Shown here piece by piece: positions 1 to 6,853 of a DNA stretch of 64,000 nt. The stretch lies in assembly GCA_034506255.1 (NCBI GenBank), contig JAPDPX010000005.1, forward strand, positions 310,001-374,000, written 5' to 3'. The DNA is from a candidate division KSB1 bacterium. GTDB lineage: Bacteria > Zhuqueibacterota > Zhuqueibacteria > Zhuqueibacterales > Zhuqueibacteraceae. A program made the position numbers and the translations under genes. Numbering within the stretch: the stretch's first letter is position 1; each line of letters begins with the position of its first letter. Below the pieces are notes generated by a model. That model saw only the letters and a list, made by a program, of their open reading frames with translations, had not been told where the DNA came from and did not search any database.

Positions 1-149
1 ATACCCTGCAACTGGCGATGGCCCTGCAGGACGCGCGCAAGCCGTTCGAGCTCATGATCTATCCGCGCAAAGATCACGGCATCAGCGGCCGCGACACCCA
101 GGTGCATCTCTACAACCTGATGACGGAGTTTCTGCGCAGGAATCTCTGA
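1..149 (+). CDS. S9-family (prolyl oligopeptidase/DPP IV) peptidase, C-terminal end only
   Basis: The open frame enters from the left edge and ends with TGA at 147-149, giving 48 residues. The stretch RKPFELMIYPRKDHGISG is typical of the last helix-strand of the alpha/beta-hydrolase domain of S9 serine peptidases, where the His of the Ser-Asp-His triad sits in a DHGI/EHGI context. This His is visible; the Ser and Asp lie outside the window. The family cleaves peptides, usually in the periplasm. Only the family can be assigned from this fragment. Confidence 0.75.
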   Translation, partial: TLQLAMALQDARKPFELMIYPRKDHGISGRDTQVHLYNLMTEFLRRNL

Positions 150-491
150 ACGGGTGATCCGTGACTTCAGCCAGTACAGTCACGCCTCATTTCTTTCTGC
201 CCGACCACCGTGGAAATTCGGCCACGCCACAGCGGCCTCCAAAGATTGGTCTGCCTGACATGACGGGGGAGGACACATGCCAAGCGGGCTGGGCATGGAC
301 GCGCGGTCGCCCCGGGTGCGGCAGGGCAAGCCGCTGCAACCGGGTGCGGTCGCGTACCGGGCCGTGGCGGGCAGGAGGCGGTGGGACAAAGATGGGGGCA
401 GGGCACGGTGGCCGACGGTGTTGCGCTCCGGTTTTGGCCGCTGCCGGCGCATTTCGCCGTTTTTTTGCGGCCAACCCCGCCGTTATTTCGC

Positions 492-520
492 TTGACAGTT
501 TTCGTTTATTTTTCTATTAT
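492..520 (+). promoter_or_regulatory. Sigma-70 type promoter
   Basis: TTGACA at 492-497 is followed after exactly 17 bases by TATTAT at 515-520, in an AT-rich island inside GC-rich surroundings. It lies about 105 bases before the start of the nuclease/UVR gene at 626 and is the best-looking promoter in the window. The rest of the 150-625 gap shows nothing else I can support. Confidence 0.7.
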
Positions 521-625
521 TGCGCCGTCGCTGGCACGACGCAGTACTGCCCGCAGCGCAGTTGTTCTTCGCTCTTCATGTCACCGTTGTAACACTTTCC
601 TGCACGGCTCAAAAGGTTCAGTCGC

Positions 626-1183
626 ATGTTGATATCCGTTCGAGTTGACCGCGTGACGCTGGATACGACCGCCAATCGATTTGTCGTCATTCTCAAAGAT
701 GACGTGCACAGCCGTTGGCTGCCGATCGTGGTCGGCTCCTCGGAAGCCCAGGCGATTGCCCTGCAAATGGAAAACATCATTCCGCCGCGCCCGCTGACGC
801 ACGACCTGATGAAAAGCCTGCTGGATTCCATCGAGGCGCGCGTGTCGCGGGTGGTTATCAATGATCTGCGCGAAAACACCTACTACGCCATCATCGGCGT
901 CAAACTCAACGGCCAGCACGTGGAGGTGGATGCCCGGCCCAGCGATGCCATCGCCCTGGCCCTGCGCACCCAGGCTCCCATCTTCGTCTCCGATGAAGTG
1001 ATGAAAAAAGCCTCGGTCTCCGACACGGACACCGAGCGCGTCGAAGAACAGCGGCCGATGGATCGCATGGAACGGTTGACCGAAGATCTGCAAAAAGCGA
1101 TCGAGGATGAACGCTATGAAGACGCCGCCCGCCTGCGCGACGAAATCAATGCCCTCAAAAAGGAACGCCGCAGCGAGCGGTAA
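626..1183 (+). CDS. Bifunctional nuclease (DUF151/BFN) domain protein with C-terminal UVR motif
   Basis: 185 residues. Residues 1-130 form the BFN/DUF151 domain, with the conserved ARPSDAIALALR segment near residues 103-114. Residues about 147-182 form a UVR motif (DLQKAIEDERYEDAARLRDE), the helical hairpin that in UvrB/UvrC and McsA mediates protein contacts. BFN-UVR proteins are common in Bacteroidota-like lineages; some BFN proteins degrade RNA and DNA, but the cellular role is not settled. ATG at 626 has AAAGG ten bases upstream and a strong promoter at 492-520. A terminator hairpin follows the stop codon. The family is clear; the function is inferred only at family level. Confidence 0.9.
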   Translation: MLISVRVDRVTLDTTANRFVVILKDDVHSRWLPIVVGSSEAQAIALQMENIIPPRPLTHDLMKSLLDSIEARVSRVVINDLRENTYYAIIGVKLNGQHVEVDARPSDAIALALRTQAPIFVSDEVMKKASVSDTDTERVEEQRPMDRMERLTEDLQKAIEDERYEDAARLRDEINALKKERRSER

Positions 1184-1208
1184 CGTCCGATTCTTCCCAC
1201 AACCAGGA

Positions 1209-1247
1209 GCGTAGTTCCGCAACGCGGAATTATGCTTTTTTCTTTTT
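1209..1247 (+). terminator. Rho-independent terminator abutting the clpS start codon
   Basis: Left arm 1209-1220 pairs with right arm 1224-1235 (12 pairs including two G-U) around the loop AAC, and a T-tract fills 1236-1247 (six T, one C, five T). It would end transcription of the nuclease/UVR gene. Unusually, its T-tract runs directly into the ATG of the next gene at 1248. Confidence 0.75.
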
Positions 1248-1586
1248 ATGGAAGTCATCAGCCCGACACGCAAACACCAACAACATGCGCAGGCACACCC
1301 CCGGCTCATCCCCCGCTATCATGTCATTCTGCTGGATGATGACGAACACACCTATGACTACGTCATCGAAATGCTGATGCAGCTTTTCCATTACAGCCGG
1401 GAGCAGGCCTTCCTGCTGGCATGCGAAGTCGATGCCGCCGGCCGTGTGATTGTTGACACCACCACCCTCGAGCGCGCCGAGCTCAAGCGCGATCAAATTC
1501 ACGCCTATGGCGCCGACTGGCGCATTCCCCACTGCAAAGGCTCCATGAGCGCCTGCATTGAACCCTGTGAGAACGAATGTCCATGA
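1248..1586 (+). CDS. clpS: ClpS-family Clp protease adaptor (divergent)
   Basis: 112 residues. Residues about 20-95 match the ClpS fold: strand YHVILLDDDEHTYDYV, the helix with QLFHYSREQAFLLA, and the ERAELKRDQI helix. ClpS hands N-degron substrates to ClpA/ClpC. In the classical adaptor an Asn-Asp-Asp motif and a His (E. coli N34, D35, H66) bind the N-terminal residue. Here the motif reads DDD and the His position, judged by eye, reads Asp (EVDAAG). The C-terminal tail carries three extra Cys. No Shine-Dalgarno is visible: the ATG follows a terminator T-tract. The last ten bases overlap the next gene. Family likely; classical N-degron activity doubtful. Confidence 0.8.
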   Translation: MEVISPTRKHQQHAQAHPRLIPRYHVILLDDDEHTYDYVIEMLMQLFHYSREQAFLLACEVDAAGRVIVDTTTLERAELKRDQIHAYGADWRIPHCKGSMSACIEPCENECP

Positions 1587-2482
1587 ACCTCCGGCCGCTG
1601 CACGAGTCTGACCTGGAAGCCGCGCTCGCCCTGTGGAACCGCAGCGCCCAGTTCGACCAGATGACACCCGAGTTGCTCGATGAAAAAATTTCCGCGGACC
1701 CGGACTATGACCCGAACCTGGTGTTGCTGGCCGAGCAGGACCACCGGCCGGTCGGCCTGATCATGGGCGTAAAGCGCCAGGCAGGCAGGGAGGCTACGGG
1801 CTTCATCAAGCTGCTGGCGGTCGACCCCGGCATGCGGCGGCGGGGGGTGGGCCGGGCGATGTTGCAGGTCATTGAACAACAACTGCGTGCCGCCGGAGTG
1901 CAGACTATTCGCGTGTTCGACAGCAATCCCAACTATCTTGTCCCCGGCATCGACCCGCGCTACACCGAAACCCTGGTCTTCTTCGAGCGCCAGGGCTATG
2001 AGCGCTTCGGCGACACGGCCAACATGGAAGTCGATTTGACCGCCCGCAGCTTCGATACCAAAGCCGAGGAGGAACGGTTGTGCGCCGACGGCTTCGAAAT
2101 CCGCCGGGCGCTGATGGCCGATTGGGACGATGTCATGGCGCTGCTCTCCCGGCACTGGCCCGCGTGGATTCCCGAAGTGGAACGCGCGCTTTCCAACTAT
2201 CCCATCAGCCTGCATCTCGCGCTGCATCAAAAGAAAGTCGCCGCCTTTTCCGCCCATGACGGCAACAACCAAAACACCGGCTGGTTCGGCCCGATGGGCA
2301 CCGACCCGGATTATCGCGGCAGAAACCTGGGTGGCGTGCTGTTGCGGCGCTGCCTCGCCGATATCAAGGCGCAGGGGCATCGCCGCGCCATCATCCCATG
2401 GGTGGGGCCTTATGCTTTTTACCTGCACCATGCCGGTGCCAAGATCACCCGCGTGTTCTGGCGCTACCGCAAGAAATTCTAA
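1577..2482 (+). CDS. GNAT N-acetyltransferase with two GNAT domains
   Basis: 301 residues made of two GNAT modules. The first (about 1-160) has the acetyl-CoA pyrophosphate loop in PGMRRRGVGRAML. The second (about 175-301) has a matching loop in PDYRGRNLGGVLLRRCL. Tandem GNAT proteins acetylate small amines or protein N termini, but no substrate is readable here. The gene overlaps clpS by ten bases, so the two are probably translated together. The start is set by the overlap and by the N-terminal strand MNLRPLHESDLEAAL; an ATG at 1583 would remove only two residues. Confidence 0.88.
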   Translation: MSMNLRPLHESDLEAALALWNRSAQFDQMTPELLDEKISADPDYDPNLVLLAEQDHRPVGLIMGVKRQAGREATGFIKLLAVDPGMRRRGVGRAMLQVIEQQLRAAGVQTIRVFDSNPNYLVPGIDPRYTETLVFFERQGYERFGDTANMEVDLTARSFDTKAEEERLCADGFEIRRALMADWDDVMALLSRHWPAWIPEVERALSNYPISLHLALHQKKVAAFSAHDGNNQNTGWFGPMGTDPDYRGRNLGGVLLRRCLADIKAQGHRRAIIPWVGPYAFYLHHAGAKITRVFWRYRKKF

Positions 2483-2613
2483 AACACAATCCCCCGCAAG
2501 CATCACACCACCGGGCGGACACCGCCGGTGCAGGCACGTCCCGTGAGGCCGGGCCGGCGTCGCAGGCGTGCAGCACGCTGTTCGCCCGCACCACCTTCAT
2601 CCCTGGAACTGAC

Positions 2614-3909
2614 ATGCACCGCCATCCGCGCTTTGGCCCGTTGCAGTCGAAACTTCTGCCACTTCTCCTGCCCCTGCTTCTGCAGGCCCAGGTCAAACCG
2701 GGCATCGAAGTCTTGTTGACCGAACAGCTCGACCTGATCAGGGGCAAACGGGTGGGCTTGATCACCAACCCCACCGGGGTGACTTCACAACTCGTTTCGA
2801 CCATCGATGCACTGAACGCACAACCGGGGGTGACGCTTGTCGCCCTGTTCGGGCCGGAACACGGCGTGCGCGGCGACATCTTCGCGGGTGAATATGTCGC
2901 CGACACCATCGACACCCGCACCGGTGTGCCGGTCTATTCGCTCTACGGCAAAAACCGCGCGCCAACCCCGGAGATGCTCAGAAATGTCGATGTGCTCATT
3001 TACGACATTCAGGACATCGGCTCGCGCGCCTACACCTACATCTACACCATGGCGCTCGCCATGCAGGCCGCAGCCAGGCAGGGCATTCCGTTCCTCGTGC
3101 TCGACCGCCCCAACCCGCTCGGCGGGGAACTGATCGAAGGCCCGGTTTTGGATGAAAATTTCAAATCCTTCATCGGCCTTTATCCGATTCCCTACATCTA
3201 CGGCCTGACGGTTGGCGAGCTGGCGCAGTATTTCAATCAGGAGTTTCACTTCGGCACGCAACTCACGGTGGTGCCGATGCGCGGCTGGCGGCGGTACATG
3301 ACCTTCGCAGAAACCGGGCTGCCCTGGGTGCCAACCTCGCCGCATGTGCCGCATGCACAAACAGTGTATCACATCGCCGCCACCGGCTGCATGGGGGAGT
3401 TGTCCGCCGTGAATGAAGGGGTCGGCTACACCCTGCCCTTCGAAGTGATTGGTCACACCTGGATCGACGGCTACAAACTGGCGGCTGCGTTGAACGCCGA
3501 GAAGCTGCCGGGCGTGCTCTTTCGGCCGTTGCATTACCGCCCCTATTATTTCGGCCATAAAGACCTGCCGCTCTCCGGTGTGCAGCTCCACATTGTGGCA
3601 CCGCAAATCTTCCGGCCGATGCTGACCCAGCTCTACCTCCTGGCCACCCTGCACAAGCTGTATCCCGAGCAGAACCTCTTCAATCCCGCGCGCGTGAAAA
3701 GTTTCGATCAAGCCATGGGCACCGACTCGGTGCGGCTGCGCCTGCTGCGTGGTGATTCGCCCGCCACGATTTATCTCTCCTGGGAACCGGCGCTCAAGGA
3801 ATATCGCGCCAGGCGCGCACGCTATTTGTTGTATGATGCCGTGCCGGCGGAAAACAGCGGCAAAGCCGCACCGCAAAACCGGGGCAGAGGACAGAGAAAC
3901 AAACGCTGA
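2614..3909 (+). CDS. NamZ-family exo-beta-N-acetylmuramidase (DUF1343), exported
   Basis: 431 residues from the ATG at 2614. The open frame extends upstream to 2398 but that part overlaps the previous gene. A hydrophobic signal segment (LLPLLLPLLLQAQ) occupies residues 13-25. The remainder is a full-length DUF1343 protein with the conserved LFGPEHGVRGD, YDIQDIGSRAYTY and VLDRPNPLGG segments. Family members such as NamZ release terminal N-acetylmuramic acid from peptidoglycan fragments, so a periplasmic role in cell-wall turnover or muropeptide use is likely. A GlcNAc-related cluster lies at 30.4-35.7 kb. The gene ends at a bidirectional terminator shared with the convergent aminotransferase gene. 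Confidence 0.88.
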   Translation: MHRHPRFGPLQSKLLPLLLPLLLQAQVKPGIEVLLTEQLDLIRGKRVGLITNPTGVTSQLVSTIDALNAQPGVTLVALFGPEHGVRGDIFAGEYVADTIDTRTGVPVYSLYGKNRAPTPEMLRNVDVLIYDIQDIGSRAYTYIYTMALAMQAAARQGIPFLVLDRPNPLGGELIEGPVLDENFKSFIGLYPIPYIYGLTVGELAQYFNQEFHFGTQLTVVPMRGWRRYMTFAETGLPWVPTSPHVPHAQTVYHIAATGCMGELSAVNEGVGYTLPFEVIGHTWIDGYKLAAALNAEKLPGVLFRPLHYRPYYFGHKDLPLSGVQLHIVAPQIFRPMLTQLYLLATLHKLYPEQNLFNPARVKSFDQAMGTDSVRLRLLRGDSPATIYLSWEPALKEYRARRARYLLYDAVPAENSGKAAPQNRGRGQRNKR

Positions 3910-3931
3910 CCTCCCCGCTCGGCAACGCGAC

Positions 3932-3983
3932 AAAAAGCGAAACCCCGTGCCGGTGAGCGGAACCGCACAGGGTTTCGCTTTTT
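3932..3983. terminator. Bidirectional rho-independent terminator
   Basis: AAAAAGCGAAACCC at 3932-3945 is perfectly complementary to GGGTTTCGCTTTTT at 3970-3983. The A-run on one side and T-run on the other let it work on both strands, between the convergent muramidase and aminotransferase genes. Confidence 0.9.
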
Positions 3984-4006
3984 GCGGAAAGCAAACGGCA
4001 GTTGTC

Positions 4007-5179
4007 TCAGGCAGGCAGCCGGCGTAGACGCTCTTCGGCAGCCGCCAGGGTTTCCTCCCTTTTGCAGAAACAAAACCGCAGCAGCGAGCGGCCGTCCGCC
4101 GGGTTTTGATAGAAGCTCGAGCCCGGCACCGCGGCCACGCCGATCTCACGAATCAACCAGCGCGCGAATTCATTGTCGTTGCGGTGACCGGTTTTTTGCA
4201 TCAGCCTGCCGGCGTCTGCCATGATGTAATAGGCGCCCCGGGGAATCCAGCAGTCGAAACCGGCAGCCTGCAGAATGCCCAGCAACCGGTCACGTTTCTG
4301 TTGATACAGCGCCGCCAGGTTGCGGTAGTAGTCGTCCGCGAGTTGCAGCGCGACCGCGGCAGCTTCCTGCAGGGGCGCCGCCGCACCGACGGTGAGAAAG
4401 TCATGCACTTTGCGAATCGCAGTGGTCTGCCGTTCCGGAGCAATCGCCCATCCCACCCGCCAGCCGGTCAAACTGTAGGTTTTGGAAATGGCATTGATGG
4501 TGATCGTGCGCCCGGCCATGCCCTCCAGGCTGGCGATGCTGAGATGGGTGGCGCCATCGAACAGAATGTGTTCGTAGATTTCATCGGTGATGGCGAATGC
4601 CTCCCAGGTTTGGCAAAGACTGGCAATGCATTCCAGCTCCTGGCGCGAGAAAACCTTGCCGGTGGGATTGTTGGGCGTGTTGATGATGATGGCGCGGGTG
4701 TGCCGGTTGAAGGCCTGGCGCAGCTCGTTCTCATCGAAGTGCCAATCCGGCGGATGCAGTTTGACAAAGCGCGGCCGTGCGGCCGCGAGCAGGGTGTCCG
4801 GGCCGTAATTCTCATAGAAGGGTTCGAAGATGATCACTTCATCGCCCGGATTGATCAAGGCCAGCAGCGTCGCGATCATGGCTTCCGTCGAACCGCAGGT
4901 GACAGTCACATTTTTGGCCGGCTCAACCTGCAGGTGGTTGTAGCGCGCGGCTTTCGCCGCGATGGCCTCGCGCAGCCGCTGGGCGCCCCAGGTGATGGCG
5001 TATTGATTGATGTCCGCGCGAATGGCTGCGACGGCAGCCTCTTTCACCGCCGCGGGTGCGGGAAAATCGGGGAAACCCTGGGAAAGATTGACCCCGCCGT
5101 ACTGCAGCGTCAGGCGCGTCATTTCGCGAATTACCGATTCGGTGAACGATTCCGTGATGTGCGCAACCGCTGGTTTCAT
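4007..5179 (-). CDS. PLP-dependent class I/II aminotransferase
   Basis: 390 residues starting MKPAVAHITESF at 5179. The frame stays open upstream but without family similarity. Fold-type I features are present: GSTEAMIATLLALINPGDEV, the NTPNNPTGKVFS loop, DEIYEHILFDG, and the PLP-binding Lys in ISKTYSLTGWRVGW. The C-terminal ELLRFCF-type segment is RSLLRFCFCK. The overall pattern is closest to the methionine/kynurenine aminotransferase group of subfamily I-gamma, so transamination of aromatic amino acids or methionine is likely, with the exact substrate unknown. It stands alone and converges on the muramidase gene. Confidence 0.9.
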   Translation of the reverse strand: MKPAVAHITESFTESVIREMTRLTLQYGGVNLSQGFPDFPAPAAVKEAAVAAIRADINQYAITWGAQRLREAIAAKAARYNHLQVEPAKNVTVTCGSTEAMIATLLALINPGDEVIIFEPFYENYGPDTLLAAARPRFVKLHPPDWHFDENELRQAFNRHTRAIIINTPNNPTGKVFSRQELECIASLCQTWEAFAITDEIYEHILFDGATHLSIASLEGMAGRTITINAISKTYSLTGWRVGWAIAPERQTTAIRKVHDFLTVGAAAPLQEAAAVALQLADDYYRNLAALYQQKRDRLLGILQAAGFDCWIPRGAYYIMADAGRLMQKTGHRNDNEFARWLIREIGVAAVPGSSFYQNPADGRSLLRFCFCKREETLAAAEERLRRLPA

Positions 5180-5529
5180 GGATCGGGCTCCGCTCTGTTC
5201 ATACTTGTCAAGCTCCCGTTGCTGCACCCAAAACTTCCGGGCGCCGGGGCGCGGCCGGGCGGCCACCTGCGCCGGCCGCGGGCCGCCAGGCTGCAATCGA
5301 GTTGCGAAAGAAGAGCATTCCTGGTAATCCCGCCGTAACATGTGGCGTGGCGCAGACCTCCCAGCCCAATGCTGCCAACTCTTCGGGAAAACAGGCCGAC
5401 ATGCGGTCCACTCCAGAAGGAGGCGCCACTCCAAACCGATCGCTCCGCCGGGGCTGTTTTGGGCACGGCCTCGAGATGAGAAGGAGGACAAACGGCAGTT
5501 CCACCCGGGACCTCATGTTTATAGCAAGA
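5180..5529. other. Non-coding gap before a dispersed repeat
   Basis: About 350 bases upstream of the aminotransferase gene contain no open frame with recognisable similarity or typical start site. I see no promoter that stands out and no RNA gene. Confidence 0.4.
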
Positions 5530-5871
5530 CAGAGATTCCACCCTCGATGTGAAGATCAAAACCCAAAATCCGCCCACGAAAACGAAGTCCCACGGAGGAA
5601 GCCATTTCGTGGGATTTCATATTCATGAGCGAAAGGATGAGTCGCCCTCGACATCAAACACAAACAATCCGTCCACGAAAGCAGAACTCCCTCGGAAATG
5701 GTTGGAGCTGTTTTCATGGGAGAAAAGACGTGACGCCTTCGGCAAACGGGCGAATTTCGCAATCAGGGCTGTTCTACATTCGAAAAAAAGTTTTGTCTGA
5801 CTGTGACCGGCGGAGTTTTGTGAACACGCCATTTATTCCGGGCAGCAGCAAGCCGGCAGGCAAAGTTCCGG
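5530..5871 (+). repeat. Dispersed repeat, family B, copy 1
   Basis: This stretch aligns along its length with the reverse complement of 55863-56210. Shared blocks include CCGCCCACGAA, GTGACGCC-TCGGCAAACGGG, CATTCGAAAAAA-GTTTTGT and CGGAGTTTTGTGAACACG. It contains a TCCCACG/CGTGGGA hairpin (5588-5594 with 5608-5614). Its right end resembles the right end of repeat family A (GCAAGCCGGCAGGCAAA) but with a decayed terminal repeat. It does not encode a plausible protein. Confidence 0.75.
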
Positions 5872-5952
5872 TTTGACAAAAGTGCGCCGGCGGCGGCCCG
5901 ACCCCGCGGCATTCATTCCCTCACACTTCCCCGGGGTTCTCCGGCCTCGGGA

Positions 5953-5973
5953 AACCCCGGCACCGCCGGGGTT
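5953..5973. other. Perfect GC-rich hairpin downstream of marC
   Basis: AACCCCGGC (5953-5961) and GCCGGGGTT (5965-5973) flank a three-base loop, 20 bases past the MarC stop on the minus strand. There is no strong T-tract, so it may be a weak terminator or an mRNA-stabilising hairpin. Confidence 0.5.
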
Positions 5974-5993
5974 GAACTGCCGGGAGAACGACA

Positions 5994-6626
5994 TTACTTC
6001 CCAAATATCTCGGGGAACGAATCTTTCACGCCATTGATCACGAATTGCACCGCCATCACCGCGAGGATCAAACCGAGCAGCCGCGTCATGAGGTTGATGC
6101 CGGTTTCGCCCATTTTGAGCAGCAGCGCACCGGCATAGTGATAGATCACATAGGACAGTGTGCCGGCAAACAGGATGGCTGCGATGATGATGGCGAGGTG
6201 GGCGAAATGCTGCGCCTGGGTGGTGAGCGTCATCACGGTGGCGATGGCACCCGGGCCGCTGATGAGCGGGATGGCGAGCGGCACGATCGCGATGTCATCC
6301 TTGACATGCGCTTCCTCCTGCTCGCTGGGGGTGAAGTGCACGCGCGATTTTTGTGCTGCCAGCATGTTCATCGCAATGCCGAACAGAATCAGGCCGCCGG
6401 CGATGCGAAACGCGCCGATGGTGATGCCGAACATTTTCAAAATAAAACCGCCCATGAGCGCGAAGAGGGTGAGAATCAACACGCCCACCAGGCAGGCGCG
6501 GCGGATGATGGCATGCCGCTGCTCCGGGCGGTAGTCATTCAGCAGACTCGCGAAAATCGGGACGTTGCCGAGCGGGTCGGTGATCACCAGCACGGCAACG
6601 AAGGCATTGAGGGCAAAGGCCAGCAT
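5994..6626 (-). CDS. MarC-family integral membrane protein
   Basis: 210 residues, all six expected membrane helices visible. The N-terminal helix carries the family signature VITDPLGNVPIFASL, and the second half has PLAIPLISGPGAIATVM, the matching DP/GP signature. Family length is about 200-215, so it is complete. MarC/UPF0056 proteins are inner-membrane proteins of uncertain function; the early link to multiple antibiotic resistance was not upheld. The gene stands alone, with no good Shine-Dalgarno in front of the start (ACCGAAAAAAAC). Confidence 0.92.
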   Translation of the reverse strand: MLAFALNAFVAVLVITDPLGNVPIFASLLNDYRPEQRHAIIRRACLVGVLILTLFALMGGFILKMFGITIGAFRIAGGLILFGIAMNMLAAQKSRVHFTPSEQEEAHVKDDIAIVPLAIPLISGPGAIATVMTLTTQAQHFAHLAIIIAAILFAGTLSYVIYHYAGALLLKMGETGINLMTRLLGLILAVMAVQFVINGVKDSFPEIFGK

Positions 6627-6853
6627 GTTTTTTTCGGTTTGTGGAGAGTGCCGTTTGGGTTTTGCGGGAGGCTCTGTTTTGCCGGCACGGGCCTGCTTGT
6701 TGGACTGCTGCCGATGCGCCAGGCCGGTGTTTCGGTGAAAATCCGGCTGGCAAGGCGCGGCGTTTCATGATGCCCACCGTCGCAGGCACTCCACCTCAGC
6801 CGGAGCGGCAACATGGTGGGACACCGGACGGACAGTAACAAGCGCGGCCGGCC

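Noticed and set aside
161..592. Overlapping open frames on both strands upstream of the nuclease gene
   Set aside because: No ribosome site, no domain, and the plus frame runs through the clear promoter at 492-520.
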